DNA from: Sandarakinorhabdus sp.
GTDB lineage: Bacteria > Pseudomonadota > Alphaproteobacteria > Sphingomonadales > Sphingomonadaceae
Reading direction: 5' to 3'
DNA: 14,698 bases
Assembly: GCA_025458465.1 (NCBI GenBank)
Contig: JALOSK010000016.1
Location: forward strand, 1 to 14,698
The position numbers and the translations under genes were made by a program. The notes below the pieces were generated by a model, which saw only the letters and a list, made by a program, of their open reading frames with translations, did not search any database and was not told where the DNA came from. Positions 1-8,517 of this stretch are shown here, piece by piece. The stretch's first letter is position 1. The number at the start of each line of letters is the position of its first letter.

Positions 1-65
1 GCTCGGCAGGAAATGATGCCCTGCTCTTGAAAGCAGGGGCGCAGGGGCCAGATTCAGCGACATGA
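1..65 (+). CDS. Possible C-terminal end of an upstream gene (partial)
   Basis: One frame (first full codon at base 3) stays open from the window edge and stops with TGA at 63-65. This would overlap the ATG of the DUF4112 gene in an ATGA arrangement, and no clear ribosome binding site precedes that ATG, which fits translational coupling. The roughly 20 visible residues (ending GAQGPDSAT) are Gly/Ala-rich and resemble nothing I recognise. Third positions are not strongly GC-biased, so the coding case is weak. A 7-base inverted repeat (19-25 with 32-38) lies in the same stretch, with no T-run after it. The stretch could equally be non-coding leader. Confidence 0.25.
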   Translation, partial: SAGNDALLLKAGAQGPDSAT

Positions 66-427
66 CCGCTGTTCTGGCCCTTCCCCGCACTTCTGCCCTT
101 GATGCGCGCGCCCGCATCGAACGGCTGGAGTTTCTCCTGGAAGGCGCGGTGCGCATCCCCGGCCTTGGCACCCGCATCGGCGCCGATGCGCTGATCGGCC
201 TGGTACCGGGCGTTGGTGACGCCGCGATGGCGGCAATGGGCCTTTACCTCGTGTGGGAAGCGCGCAATCTCGGCGCCTCGCGCATGACCTTGCTGCGCAT
301 GCTGGCCAACGTCGGCATTGATGCGGCGCTGGGCAGCGTGCCGGTGGCCGGCGATGTGTTCGACTTCTTCTTCCGGTCCAACAGCCGCAACCTGAAGCTG
401 ATCAGGCGGTTGGCCGCTCAGGCATAA
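62..427 (+). CDS. DUF4112 domain-containing small membrane protein
   Basis: The product is 121 residues, the usual size for DUF4112. The hallmark is the central block with IPGLGTRIGADALIGLVPGVGD (about residues 32-53), then a hydrophobic helix (about 54-66), then a second block with GSVPVAGDVFDFFFRSNSRN near the C-terminus. The two small-residue/Gly/Pro/Asp motifs (VPGVGD and VPVAGD) look like an internal duplication. The biochemical role of the family is unknown; the hydrophobic pattern suggests membrane association. The start is the first ATG before the conserved block. No strong Shine-Dalgarno is visible, though an upstream frame may end in an ATGA overlap with it. The stop lies 10 bases inside the 3' end of the convergent nadC gene, leaving no space for a terminator between them. 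Confidence 0.85.
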   Translation: MTAVLALPRTSALDARARIERLEFLLEGAVRIPGLGTRIGADALIGLVPGVGDAAMAAMGLYLVWEARNLGASRMTLLRMLANVGIDAALGSVPVAGDVFDFFFRSNSRNLKLIRRLAAQA

Positions 428-1248
428 TCCAGCCCGACATCGGCGGCCGGCGCACTTTGCGTGATGCGGCCGACGCTGATGTAGGTGACGCCGGTTTCGG
501 CAATGGCGCGAATCGTGTCCAGCCGCACGCCGCCGCTCGCCTCCGTCGGCACCCGCCCCGCCACCAGCGCGACCGCGGCCTTCAGTGTGGGCACGTCCAT
601 GTTGTCGAGCAGCAGGCGATCGGCCCCGGCGGCGAGCGCCGGCTCGATCTGGTCGATGCGGTCCACCTCCACCACCACGCCGGCAAGCCCGGCCGCCTTG
701 GCGGCGCGCACGGCGGGTTCAACACCACCGGCCACGGCGATGTGATTGTCCTTGATCATCACGCCATCATCCAGCCGCATGCGGTGATTGGTGGCGCTGC
801 CCATGCGGGTCGCATATTTTTCCAGCGCGCGCAGGCCGGGCAGCGTCTTGCGCGTATCAAGCAGGATGGCGCCCGTGCCAGCGATGGCATCGACATAGGC
901 GCGCGTCATGGTGGCGATGCCGGTCAGGTGCTGCACCGTGTTCAAGGCTGAGCGTTCGGCGGTGAGCAGGGCGCGCGCGTTGCCGCTGATCCGCATCAGA
1001 TCGGCACCGGCCGCCACGGCCTGGCCTTCCGCCACCAGCGTTTCGATGGCGCAATCGGGATCGAGCGCGCGAAAGAAGGCTTCGGCCAGCGGCAGGCCGG
1101 CCACCACGACGGCATCGCGGCTGTCCATCACTGCGGTCAGCCGCGCATCGGCCGGGATCACGGCGTTCGAGGTGATGTCTCCGCCCTGCCCCATGTCCTC
1201 CGCCAGCGTGGCAGCGACAAAGGCGGCGGTGTCGAACCCCTCAATCAC
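418..1248 (-). CDS. nadC: Nicotinate-nucleotide diphosphorylase (carboxylating), quinolinate phosphoribosyltransferase
   Basis: NadC converts quinolinate and PRPP to nicotinate mononucleotide, CO2 and pyrophosphate in cytosolic de novo NAD synthesis. The 276-residue length is typical. Visible family motifs are [11 protein letters not shown] near the N-terminus (about 17-27), ERSALN (98-103), [10 protein letters not shown] (131-140), the NHR...[10 protein letters not shown] block (154-169), which carries PRPP/quinolinate-binding Arg, Lys and His residues, the LLLDNMD strand, and a C-terminal phosphate-binding stretch with EASGGVRLD and [10 protein letters not shown]. The start is a GTG at 1248, inside the 3' end of nadA (8-base overlap), with only a weak ribosome binding site. 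Together these suggest translational coupling to nadA. The gene is last in the operon MBL hydrolase-nadA-nadC and ends in a 10-base tail-to-tail overlap with DUF4112. Confidence 0.97.
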   Translation of the reverse strand: MIEGFDTAAFVAATLAEDMGQGGDITSNAVIPADARLTAVMDSRDAVVVAGLPLAEAFFRALDPDCAIETLVAEGQAVAAGADLMRISGNARALLTAERSALNTVQHLTGIATMTRAYVDAIAGTGAILLDTRKTLPGLRALEKYATRMGSATNHRMRLDDGVMIKDNHIAVAGGVEPAVRAAKAAGLAGVVVEVDRIDQIEPALAAGADRLLLDNMDVPTLKAAVALVAGRVPTEASGGVRLDTIRAIAETGVTYISVGRITQSAPAADVGLDYA

Positions 1249-2233
1249 CCGTCACCCGCACCGGCGAGACATTGCCGGCCATCTCCAGCATGCGATCAAG
1301 GCTCTTCTTGGCCTTCACCCGCACGTCTTCCGGCACCTCGATCTGCGGTTTGAGATCGCGCAGGCTGAGGTACAGCTTCTCCATCGTGTTGAGCGCCATG
1401 AACGGGCAGGTGTTGCAGCTGCAATTGCCGTCTGCGCCGGGCGCGCCGATGAAAGTCTTGTGCGGTGCGGCCTTCTGCATCTGGTGGATGATATTGGGCT
1501 CGGTTGCCACGATCACCGTGGGTTCGGGCGAATTCAGGGCATAGTTGAGGATGCCGCTGGTGGCGCCGATGTAATGCGCCAGCTCCAGAATCGCTGCCGG
1601 GCATTCCGGGTGGGCCAGCACCGGGGCCGCCGGATGCTGTGCCTTGAGTTTCAGCAGTTCCGTGACCGAAAACCGCTCGTGCACGATGCAGGTGCCATCC
1701 CACAGCAGCATGTCCCGGCCGGTCTTGCGATTGAGCCAGGCGCCCAGATGCTTGTCGGGCGCGAACAATATCTTCTGGTCGGCCGGCAGCTGGTTGATGA
1801 TCTTTTCCGCCGAGCTGGAGGTGACGATGATGTCGCTCTCCGCCTTCACCGCCGCCGAACAGTTGATGTAGGTCAGGCTCAAGTGGTCGGGGTGCGCGCG
1901 GCGGAAGCGCGCGAACTCCTCTGGCGGGCAGCTGTCTTCGAGGCTGCAGCCGGCCTTCAGATCGGGCAGCACCACGGTTTTCTGTGGCGACAATATCTTC
2001 GCCACTTCCGCCATGAACTTCACGCCGCAAAAGGCGATCACATCGGCCTCGGTCGCCGCCGCCTTGCGGGACAGATCAAGGCTGTCGCCAACGAAATCGG
2101 CAATGTCCTGGATTTCGGGCGCCTGATAATAATGGGCCAGGATGACGGCGTTGCGCTCCTTGCGCAGGCGGTTGATCTCGGCCTTCAGGTCGAGCGCGGG
2201 GCCAGTCCCCAGCGGATTCAAGCGGGCATCCAT
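1241..2233 (-). CDS. nadA: Quinolinate synthase (4Fe-4S)
   Basis: NadA condenses iminoaspartate with dihydroxyacetone phosphate to quinolinate using a [4Fe-4S] cluster. The 330-residue length suits the family. Seen directly: [20 protein letters not shown] (about 33-52), Cys69 in FCGVKFMAE, Cys211 in HPECP, and a C-terminal Cys cluster with Cys271, Cys273 and Cys276 before PFM. By analogy with E. coli NadA, Cys69, Cys211 and Cys276 should be the three cluster ligands. SSSAEKI and [10 protein letters not shown] are further family blocks. The ATG at 2233 follows a GGAGGAGG stretch a few bases upstream and shares one base with the stop of the MBL gene (TGATG). The NadA partner NadB (L-aspartate oxidase) is not adjacent; iminoaspartate must come from an enzyme encoded elsewhere. 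Confidence 0.97.
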   Translation of the reverse strand: MDARLNPLGTGPALDLKAEINRLRKERNAVILAHYYQAPEIQDIADFVGDSLDLSRKAAATEADVIAFCGVKFMAEVAKILSPQKTVVLPDLKAGCSLEDSCPPEEFARFRRAHPDHLSLTYINCSAAVKAESDIIVTSSSAEKIINQLPADQKILFAPDKHLGAWLNRKTGRDMLLWDGTCIVHERFSVTELLKLKAQHPAAPVLAHPECPAAILELAHYIGATSGILNYALNSPEPTVIVATEPNIIHQMQKAAPHKTFIGAPGADGNCSCNTCPFMALNTMEKLYLSLRDLKPQIEVPEDVRVKAKKSLDRMLEMAGNVSPVRVTGD

Positions 2234-3129
2234 CAGCCTCCTCCCGTCCTTGTCCAGGCATCGCCGGCGCGTGCAACGCGGCCGCGCCGTTCCAGATCGA
2301 TCAGATGCGCCAGCACGCTGCGGCCGGCCGCCGGATGCAGGCGCTTGTCCACCATGGCATACATGGCGGCGACCATCTGCGGTATCGTGGAAAGCCCTTC
2401 GTCGATGGCGCGCAGGATCTGGGTCTCGCGCTGGCGACGATGGGCGAGCAGATGCTTCACGAAGCGCTGCGGATCGGTCACCGGCTCGCCATGCGTGGGG
2501 TGATAGATGACGTCGTCACGCGCCATCAGCTTTTCCAGGCTGGCCATATAGGCCGCCATGTCGCCATCGGGCGGAGCAACCACGGTGGTGCTCCAGCCCA
2601 TGACATGATCGCCGGTGAACAGCGCCTTTTCCTGCTCCAGCGCGAAGCACAGGTGGTTGCTGGTGTGGCCGGGCGTGGCGACGGCGGTGAGCGTCCAGCC
2701 CGGCCCCTCGATGCGTTCGCCATCGGCCAGCACATGATCGGGCGCGTAGGTGGCGTCAAAACCGGCATCGGCGCGCGGGCCATCGTCGGCCAGCACCAGC
2801 GGCGCGCACCCAACGATCAGGGCGCCGGTGGCGGCCTTGAGCGCCGGCGCCGCGGGCGAGTGATCCATGTGGGTGTGGGTGATGACGATGTGAGACACCG
2901 TCTCGCCGGCCAGCGCCGCGATCAGGGCGCGGATATGCGCCGGATCAGCCGGGCCGGGATCGATCACCGCCACGGTGCCGCCGGGCTGGCCCACCACGAA
3001 GGTGCCGGTGCCGGTGAAGGTGAAGGGCGACGGATTGCGGGCCAGCAGCCGGCGCACCAGCGGCGAACGCGCGTCCAGCCGGCCATAGGCGGCGCTGTCG
3101 GGGTGGCTGGCCAGATCCATGGCCCCCAT
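2233..3129 (-). CDS. MBL-fold metallo-hydrolase with C-terminal winged-helix region (LACTB2-like)
   Basis: This is a metallo-beta-lactamase-superfamily hydrolase of 298 residues from the chosen start. Metal-binding residues are visible in the expected order: HTHMDH (His85, His87, Asp89, His90), His155 in TPGHTSNH, Asp174 in FTGDHVMGW, and His213 in HPTHGEP. A helical C-terminal part (about 220-290, ending [12 protein letters not shown]) fits the winged-helix extension of LACTB2-type members, some of which are nucleases. The substrate here is unknown. The frame continues to 3204, but the ATG at 3129 has a GGAG about nine bases upstream; an ATG at 3120 is also possible. It is the first gene of the nadA-nadC operon and is joined to nadA by TGATG. 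Whether it has any part in NAD metabolism cannot be told from the sequence. Confidence 0.88.
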   Translation of the reverse strand: MGAMDLASHPDSAAYGRLDARSPLVRRLLARNPSPFTFTGTGTFVVGQPGGTVAVIDPGPADPAHIRALIAALAGETVSHIVITHTHMDHSPAAPALKAATGALIVGCAPLVLADDGPRADAGFDATYAPDHVLADGERIEGPGWTLTAVATPGHTSNHLCFALEQEKALFTGDHVMGWSTTVVAPPDGDMAAYMASLEKLMARDDVIYHPTHGEPVTDPQRFVKHLLAHRRQRETQILRAIDEGLSTIPQMVAAMYAMVDKRLHPAAGRSVLAHLIDLERRGRVARAGDAWTRTGGG

Positions 3130-3197
3130 GTGGCAGCGCTCCGGGCGCCTGTGAAGGGCGGATAAGCAACAACCCGGCTTGGCAAGGCCTCGCCCGT

Positions 3198-3209
3198 GTC
3201 GCATGCGAC
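3198..3209. promoter_or_regulatory. Perfect 12-base palindrome in a divergent intergenic region (possible operator)
   Basis: GTCGCATGCGAC reads the same on both strands. It lies in the 98-base gap between the divergent MBL hydrolase and FAD oxidoreductase starts, 18 bases before the ATG at 3228. Position and symmetry suit a small operator, but GC-rich 12-mers can be palindromic by chance, and no regulator gene is adjacent. No convincing -35/-10 pair was found on either strand of this gap. Confidence 0.3.
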
Positions 3210-3227
3210 GGAAAAAGGGAGGTTTCG

Positions 3228-4451
3228 ATGCAGTTCGACGTGGTGATCGTGGGCGGCGGCCATGGCGGCGCGGCGCAGGCGGCGCAGCTCAGGCAGAAGG
3301 GCTTTGCCGGCTCGATCGCCATCGTGACGGCGGAAGCGGACCTGCCCTACGAACGCCCGCCGCTGTCGAAAGACTATCTGGCGGGCGAAAAGAGCTTCGA
3401 TCGCATGCTGCTGCGCCCGCCGGCCTTCTGGGCGGAACGGCAGGTCGAGGTGCTGACTGGCACGCGGGTGACGGCGGTGGATCCGGCGGCCCGGCGACTG
3501 GCAACGTTGGCCGGCGACATCGGCTATGGCACGCTGATCTGGGCGGCGGGTGGCGATCCGCGCCGGCTCTCCTGCCCTGGCCATGATCTGGCTGGCATCC
3601 ACGCCATCCGCACGCGCGCCGATGTCGATGCACTGAAGGCCGATCTTCGCCCCGGCGCGCGTGTGCTGGTGATCGGCGGCGGCTATATCGGGCTGGAATC
3701 GGCAGCCGTGCTGGCCAAGCTGGGCCACGCGGTGACCGTGCTGGAGGCCATGGAACGGGTGCTGGCACGGGTTGCCGGGCCGGACTTGTCTGCCTTCTAC
3801 CAGGCCGAACATCGCGCCCACGGCGTCATCATCGAAACCGGCGCGCAGGTGCTGGCCATCACCGGCGACAATGGCCGCGCCACCGGTGCGACGCTTGCCG
3901 GCGGCCGCCACGTGCCGGCCGACGTGATCATCGTCGGCATCGGCATCGTACCAGCCGTGCAGCCGCTGCTGGACGCCGGCGCCAAGGGCGGAAACGGGGT
4001 GTGGGTGGACGATCACTGCCGCACCAGCCTGCCCGGCGTGTATGCCATCGGCGATTGCGCGCTGCACGCCAACGCCTTTGCCGGCGGTGCGGAGATCCGC
4101 CTTGAATCGGTGCAGAACGCCGCCGACATGGCCGCCACCGTGGCCCGCGCCCTCACCGGCGATCCGGCGCCCTACCACGCGGTGCCGTGGTTCTGGTCAA
4201 ACCAGTATGATCTGCGGCTGCAGACGATGGGATTGAGCCTTGGCCATGATGCCACCGTGCTGCGTGGCGATCCGGCCACCCGCAGCTTCAGCCTCGTCTA
4301 TCTGAAACAGGGCAAGGTGATCGCGCTGGACTGCGTGAACGCCGCGCGCGATTATGTGCAGGGCAAGGTGTTGGTGGAACAGGGCGTGGCCGTGCCACTT
4401 GAAGCGCTTGCAGATGCCAGCGTGCCGCTGAAAAGCTTTCATCCGGCCTGA
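3228..4451 (+). CDS. FAD-dependent oxidoreductase, ferredoxin/rubredoxin reductase type
   Basis: The product is 407 residues, the size of putidaredoxin-reductase/BphA4-type flavoproteins that pass electrons from NAD(P)H to a small 2Fe-2S ferredoxin or rubredoxin. Seen: an N-terminal FAD dinucleotide fold ([10 protein letters not shown], 5-14), the ERPPLSK block (42-48), a second NAD(P)-binding GGGYIGLE (150-157), the FAD-site motif [11 protein letters not shown] (268-278), and a C-terminal Reductase_C domain starting around [17 protein letters not shown] (319-335). A GGGAGG five to six bases before the ATG fixes the start. No ferredoxin, oxygenase or P450 is encoded nearby, so the electron acceptor is unknown. 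A double-ACT protein gene follows 42 bases downstream and is probably co-transcribed. Confidence 0.92.
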   Translation: MQFDVVIVGGGHGGAAQAAQLRQKGFAGSIAIVTAEADLPYERPPLSKDYLAGEKSFDRMLLRPPAFWAERQVEVLTGTRVTAVDPAARRLATLAGDIGYGTLIWAAGGDPRRLSCPGHDLAGIHAIRTRADVDALKADLRPGARVLVIGGGYIGLESAAVLAKLGHAVTVLEAMERVLARVAGPDLSAFYQAEHRAHGVIIETGAQVLAITGDNGRATGATLAGGRHVPADVIIVGIGIVPAVQPLLDAGAKGGNGVWVDDHCRTSLPGVYAIGDCALHANAFAGGAEIRLESVQNAADMAATVARALTGDPAPYHAVPWFWSNQYDLRLQTMGLSLGHDATVLRGDPATRSFSLVYLKQGKVIALDCVNAARDYVQGKVLVEQGVAVPLEALADASVPLKSFHPA

Positions 4452-4493
4452 TCCATGATCGGGCTTACACCTCCGCAGCAAGGGAATTTCACC

Positions 4494-4997
4494 ATGGCCA
4501 GCAGGGTCATCCTCACCGTCATCGGCTCTGATCGGCCGGGTCTCACCGCCGCGCTGGCGCAGGCCGTGCTGGACGCCGGCGGCAACTGGCTGGAATCGCA
4601 CCTGGCGCGGTTGGCCGGCCGCTATGTCGGCAGCGTGCTGGTGGAAATCGCCCCCGATCGGCTGGGCGCGCTGCACAAGGCCGTGGCCGATGTCGATGCC
4701 AAGGGCCTCAATGTCAGCCTGGTGGATGCCGGCGAGGCGGCGGATACCGGCACGCGCCTCACCTTGAAGCTGGTCGCGCAGGATCGGCCGGGCATCATCA
4801 ACGAACTGGCGCAGGCGCTCGGCCCGCTGAAGGTGAACATCGAATCGCTGGAAACCACGACGGAAGACGGCGCCTGGTCGGGCGCTCGCCTGTTCCGCGC
4901 CGATGTGGCCGCCAGCCTGCCGGATGGCGTGAGCGCCGCCGAAGTCCAGTCCGCGCTGGAAGGCGTGTCGGCCGAGATCATGGTGGACCTCGACTGA
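4494..4997 (+). CDS. Double ACT-domain protein, GcvR-like
   Basis: The 167-residue product has two ACT domains, each opening with the same signature: VIGSDRPGLTAALA (about 9-22) and LVAQDRPGIINELA (about 93-106). The second has the following strand with VNIESLETTTEDG. This is the layout of GcvR, the accessory repressor of the glycine-cleavage system, and of related small amino-acid sensing ACT proteins. Ligand and partner are unknown, and a GcvA-type regulator is not present here. An ATG 13 codons upstream (4455) is in frame, but the ATG at 4494 is preceded by AAGGGA at good spacing and sits directly before the first conserved strand, so it was preferred. It lies 42 bases after the FAD oxidoreductase, probably in the same transcript. 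Confidence 0.85.
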   Translation: MASRVILTVIGSDRPGLTAALAQAVLDAGGNWLESHLARLAGRYVGSVLVEIAPDRLGALHKAVADVDAKGLNVSLVDAGEAADTGTRLTLKLVAQDRPGIINELAQALGPLKVNIESLETTTEDGAWSGARLFRADVAASLPDGVSAAEVQSALEGVSAEIMVDLD

Positions 4998-5024
4998 GGC
5001 CGGCTCCTCCCCAAAGCGGGCGGT

Positions 5025-5053
5025 TTGCGCACGCTTCGAAGGGGGGCTAGCCT
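5025..5053 (+). promoter_or_regulatory. Putative promoter of the GMC oxidoreductase operon
   Basis: A TTGCGC (5025-5030) and a TAGCCT (5048-5053) are separated by 17 bases in the 84-base gap before the GMC gene. This would start transcription near 5060 and leave a short leader. Each box matches only about half of the sigma-70 consensus, so this is a position-supported guess. Confidence 0.35.
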
Positions 5054-5081
5054 GAAGCAAAAGCGTTTGGGGAGTGTCGCC

Positions 5082-6719
5082 ATGAGCGAACCATTTGATT
5101 TCATCATCGTCGGTGCCGGCTCGGCCGGCTGTGCGCTGGCCAATCGCCTGTCTGCCGATCCCGGCACGCGGGTGGCCCTGCTGGAAGCCGGCGGCAACGA
5201 CAACAGCATGATGATCCAGATGCCGGCCGGCATCGCCCAGATCATCCCGCCCGACAAGGAAAGCCCGTTCGACTGGTCGTTCTGGACCGAACCGCAGGCG
5301 CACCTGGGGGGGCGCAGACTCTATTGGCCGCGCGGCCGGGCGCTGGGCGGCTCGTCGTCGATCAACGGCATGGTCTACATCCGCGGCCATGCCAGCGATT
5401 ATGATCGCTGGTCGCAGCTGGGGCTCACCGGCTGGGGCTGGGCCGACGTGCTGCCCTATTTCCGCAAGGCGGAAGACAGCGAACGCGGCGCCGACGACTA
5501 TCACGGCAGCGGCGGCCCGCTGCACACCAGCCGCAAGGGCGCCCTGCCCCATATCCTGAATGCCGCCTTCATCGAGGCAGCGGCGCAGGCCGGTTACAAG
5601 CGCACCGACGATTTCAACGGGCCGCAGTTCGAAGGCGCCGGCCAGTATGACGCCACCATCAAGGATGGGGAGCGTTTTTCGGCCGCCAAGGCCTATCTGA
5701 CGGACGAGGTGCGGCGGCGGCCCAATCTGCAGATCATCACCGGCGCGCAGGCGCGGCGCGTGCTGTTCGAAGGCAAGCGCGCGGTGGGCGTGGAATATGC
5801 GCAGGGCAAGGCCGTGCAGAGCGCCATGGCGCGCGAGATCATCCTGTGCGGCGGCGCGGTCAACAGCCCGCAGTTGCTGATGCTGTCCGGCATCGGGCCG
5901 GCTGCCCATCTGCAACAGTTCGGCGTGCCAATGGTGGCCGACAGCCCGGATGTGGGCGGCAACCTGCAGGATCACCTGGACGTGATCGTGCAATGGCATT
6001 GCAGCCAGCCGATCACGCTGAACAGCAACGCGAAATTCATCAACAAGATGATCGCGCTGGGCAAATGGGTGTTCGGCCGCACCGGCAACGGCGCCCACAT
6101 GCCAACGCCCGTCGGCGCCTTCCTGTCCACCCGCGAAGGCCTGGCGGCACCCGATATCCAGATGCACTTCATGCCGGTGCGCGGCAATCCGCATGGCCGC
6201 GGCCAGATGGACGGCGGCCATGGCTATCAGCTGCACGTGTGCCAGCTGCGCCCGGAAAGCCGCGGCACCATTCGGCTGAAGTCGCCCGATCCGCTGGCCG
6301 CGCCGGCCATCGATCCCAATTATCTGTCGGCGCCCGAAGATGTCGAAACGCTGCTGAACGGGGTGGAAATGGCGCGCCGAATCGGCGGCCAGCCGGCCTT
6401 CGCGCCCTACAATGCCGGCGAGGCCTGGCCGGGCCCCGATGTGCGGGATCGCGGCCAGTTGCTGGAAATGATGCGCGGCTGGGCGGAGACCATCTATCAC
6501 CCGGTCGGCACCTGCCGCATGGGCGTGGACGACCGGGCAGTGGTTGATGGCCAGTTGCGCGTGAACGGCGTGGAAGGGTTGCGGGTGATCGATGCCAGCG
6601 TGATGCCGTATCTCGTCTCGGGCAACACCAATGCCCCCACCATCATGATTGCCGAAAAGGCGGCGGACATCATCGCGGCGCGCACCAAGCTTGAGCGCAA
6701 ACTGGGGCTGGCCGCGTGA
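5082..6719 (+). CDS. GMC-family FAD oxidoreductase (choline/alcohol dehydrogenase-like)
   Basis: This is a 545-residue flavoenzyme of the glucose-methanol-choline family, which oxidises alcohol groups to carbonyls. Motifs in order: the FAD-binding IIVGAGSAGCALANRL (8-23) with the LLEAGG strand end (33-38), GMC signature 1 around WPRGRALGGSSSINGMVYIRG (82-102), GMC signature 2 GGAVNSPQLLMLSGIGP (257-273), GGNLQDHLD (292-300), and the catalytic C-terminus with YHPVGTCRMG (His473) and VSGNTNAPT (Asn517). Choline dehydrogenase BetA, AlkJ-type alkanol dehydrogenase and polyethylene-glycol dehydrogenase all share this layout, so the substrate is not assigned. The ATG at 5082 follows GGGGAG with seven-base spacing; an in-frame TTG at 5025 is less likely. 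The stop overlaps the next start (GTGA). Confidence 0.93.
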   Translation: MSEPFDFIIVGAGSAGCALANRLSADPGTRVALLEAGGNDNSMMIQMPAGIAQIIPPDKESPFDWSFWTEPQAHLGGRRLYWPRGRALGGSSSINGMVYIRGHASDYDRWSQLGLTGWGWADVLPYFRKAEDSERGADDYHGSGGPLHTSRKGALPHILNAAFIEAAAQAGYKRTDDFNGPQFEGAGQYDATIKDGERFSAAKAYLTDEVRRRPNLQIITGAQARRVLFEGKRAVGVEYAQGKAVQSAMAREIILCGGAVNSPQLLMLSGIGPAAHLQQFGVPMVADSPDVGGNLQDHLDVIVQWHCSQPITLNSNAKFINKMIALGKWVFGRTGNGAHMPTPVGAFLSTREGLAAPDIQMHFMPVRGNPHGRGQMDGGHGYQLHVCQLRPESRGTIRLKSPDPLAAPAIDPNYLSAPEDVETLLNGVEMARRIGGQPAFAPYNAGEAWPGPDVRDRGQLLEMMRGWAETIYHPVGTCRMGVDDRAVVDGQLRVNGVEGLRVIDASVMPYLVSGNTNAPTIMIAEKAADIIAARTKLERKLGLAA

Positions 6720-7858
6720 GCGCGGCGCCCTTTACCATCCCGGTCAACGAAGCCGAGGTAGCGTGGATTCGCGACCGCGTTGCGGCCTATCGCTGGTTCG
6801 AGGAGCCGCCGGGCGCCGGATGGCGGCACGGCGCCAATCGCGATTACATGCAGCGGTTGCAGGCACATTGGCTGGAACGCCACGATTGGGCGGCAGCCGT
6901 TGACCACCTGAATCGCCTGCCACACTGGCGCGTTCAAGCGGGCGAGGATGGCGGCAAGCCCTTCCACCTCCATTGCATCCACCTGCGCTCCAGCCGGGCC
7001 GATGCGCGGCCCTTGCTGATCGCCCACGGCTGGCCCGGCTCGATTCTGGAATTCGATGCCATCATCCAACGGCTCGCCGAACCCGAAGACCCATCAGCCC
7101 CGGCCTTCCACGTCGTGGCGCCATCGCTGCCGGGCTATGCCTGGTCTGATCGGCCCACGGCCCCCATCGGCCCGCGCGAGGTGGCCCGCCGCTATGACGC
7201 GCTGATGGGTGCGCTTGGCTATGATCGCTATGTCTATCAGGGCGGCGATTGGGGCTGCGTGATCGGTGGCTGGATCGGCCTTGATTCGGCGCGCGTCGCG
7301 GCCATCCATCTCAACGGCTTCGGCCTGCGGCCTGCCGACATGGCGCCAACCACGCCGGAAGAGGCAGACTGGCTGCAAAAGGCCGTCGCAACCCGCGATA
7401 CAGAGACCGCCTATCTGCAACTGCAGGGCACCAAGCCGCAGAGCCTGGGCTTTGCGATGATGGATTCGCCGATAGGCGTCGCCGCCTGGTTCGCCGAAAA
7501 GTTCGTGGGCTGGTCAGACGTGGCGGGGGACTATACCGATCCGCCCTTCACGATGGACCAGATGCTCACCAACATCATGATCTATCTGACCACGCGCAGC
7601 TTCCTGACGGCCACGTGGATCTATCGCGGCATGTTCCTGGAAGGCGGATTCGCGATGCCGAAGGGGCGCCGGGTGGAGGTGCCGACCGGCGTGGCGGCCT
7701 TCCCGCGTGACCTGCTGGCCTTCCCGCCCCGCCCCATGGTCGAACGCGGCTACAATGTCGCGCACTGGACAACCATGCCGCGCGGCGGCCACTTTGCCAG
7801 CCTTGAGGAACCGGAACTTTTTCTGGCCGACCTCAGGGCCTTCGTCGCCAGTCTGTGA
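6716..7858 (+). CDS. Epoxide hydrolase, EHN-type alpha/beta-hydrolase
   Basis: This is a 380-residue hydrolase of the microsomal/juvenile-hormone epoxide hydrolase type, which adds water to epoxides through a covalent ester. The N-terminal EHN region (about 5-115) contains [17 protein letters not shown] and a conserved [12 protein letters not shown] stretch. The core has the oxyanion motif HGWPGS (104-109), nucleophile Asp178 in QGGDWG, Tyr303 in TATWIYRG as a candidate ring-activating tyrosine, and catalytic His359 in [12 protein letters not shown]. No signal peptide is seen, so it is probably cytosolic. Translation starts at a GTG that overlaps the GMC stop (GTGA), and the stop overlaps the lipB start (TGATG). 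Co-expression of an alcohol oxidase and an epoxide hydrolase suggests handling of an oxidised organic substrate, but which one is unknown. Confidence 0.93.
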   Translation: MSAAPFTIPVNEAEVAWIRDRVAAYRWFEEPPGAGWRHGANRDYMQRLQAHWLERHDWAAAVDHLNRLPHWRVQAGEDGGKPFHLHCIHLRSSRADARPLLIAHGWPGSILEFDAIIQRLAEPEDPSAPAFHVVAPSLPGYAWSDRPTAPIGPREVARRYDALMGALGYDRYVYQGGDWGCVIGGWIGLDSARVAAIHLNGFGLRPADMAPTTPEEADWLQKAVATRDTETAYLQLQGTKPQSLGFAMMDSPIGVAAWFAEKFVGWSDVAGDYTDPPFTMDQMLTNIMIYLTTRSFLTATWIYRGMFLEGGFAMPKGRRVEVPTGVAAFPRDLLAFPPRPMVERGYNVAHWTTMPRGGHFASLEEPELFLADLRAFVASL

Positions 7859-8493
7859 TGGCTGAACCAATCTGGGACGTTTCGCCCGGTCTGACCGAAT
7901 ATCCGGTGGCACTGGCGCGCATGCAATCAATCGCCGCGGGCATCCGGGGCGGATCCGAACCGGAACGCATCTGGCTGGTCGAACACCCACCACTCTACAC
8001 GTCGGGCACAAGTGCGGCGCCCGCCGAACTGGTGGACGCCACTCGCTTTCCGGTTTTCCCGGCGGGCCGGGGCGGACGCTATACCTACCACGGGCCCGGG
8101 CAGCGCGTAGCATATGTGATGCTCGACCTGGCGTCGCGCGGGCGCGATGTGCGGTGCTTTGTCGCCGGTCTGGAAGACTGGATCATCGCTGCGCTGTCGG
8201 AGTTTGGCGTGGCTGGGCGAATCATCCCAGGCAAGATTGGCGTTTGGGTGGAATCGCCTGCTGGCCCCGCAAAAGTGGCCGCCATCGGCGTGAGGGTGCA
8301 ACGGTGGGTCAGTTTTCACGGTTTCGCCGTCAATGTGGACCCGGACCTCGATCATTTCACGGGGATTGTACCTTGCGGCCTCTCGGAACCCGTTACCAGT
8401 TTGGCGGCACTGGGTTGTGCAGCCAGCATGGCGGATATCGATGCAGCGCTGGCCCGGCATTTGCCCGCCCTGCTGGCACGTCTCGTCGCATGA
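7858..8493 (+). CDS. lipB: Octanoyltransferase (lipoyl(octanoyl) transferase)
   Basis: LipB moves octanoate from octanoyl-ACP to the lipoyl domains of 2-oxoacid dehydrogenases and GcvH, the first step of protein lipoylation in the cytosol. The 211-residue product has the family blocks [11 protein letters not shown] (42-52), [13 protein letters not shown] (70-82), KVAAIGVRV with catalytic Lys139, FHGFAVNV (153-160), and FTGIVPCGL with catalytic Cys173. The Lys-Cys spacing equals that of E. coli LipB (K135/C169). The ATG at 7858 shares its A with the stop of the epoxide hydrolase; an immediately preceding GTG (7855) is an alternative. No independent promoter or strong ribosome binding site is visible, so it appears translationally coupled to the upstream pair. 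LipA is not in the window. Confidence 0.96.
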   Translation: MAEPIWDVSPGLTEYPVALARMQSIAAGIRGGSEPERIWLVEHPPLYTSGTSAAPAELVDATRFPVFPAGRGGRYTYHGPGQRVAYVMLDLASRGRDVRCFVAGLEDWIIAALSEFGVAGRIIPGKIGVWVESPAGPAKVAAIGVRVQRWVSFHGFAVNVDPDLDHFTGIVPCGLSEPVTSLAALGCAASMADIDAALARHLPALLARLVA

Positions 8494-8517
8494 TGGATGG
8501 CGGAAAGCAGGAGACGC

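Noticed and set aside
18..45. CTTGAAA within a hairpin, resembling a tRNA-Ser(UGA) anticodon arm
   Set aside because: The stem pairs properly only with an 8-base loop, and no T-arm or acceptor 3' end follows in the next bases.
908..2503. A 531-codon + strand frame opposite nadC/nadA
   Set aside because: It is a shadow of nadC, nadA and the MBL gene, has no domain and spans three real genes on the other strand.
2964..4178. A 404-codon - strand frame across the divergent intergenic region
   Set aside because: It is antisense to the FAD oxidoreductase and out of frame with the MBL gene. Its composition is that of a GC-rich shadow.
4197..6500. A 767-codon open frame on the - strand across the FAD oxidoreductase end, ACT and GMC genes
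   Set aside because: It is antisense to three well-supported genes. Its His/Arg/Ala/Gly-rich translation is typical of the stop-poor complementary frame of GC-rich coding DNA, and it shows no recognisable domain.
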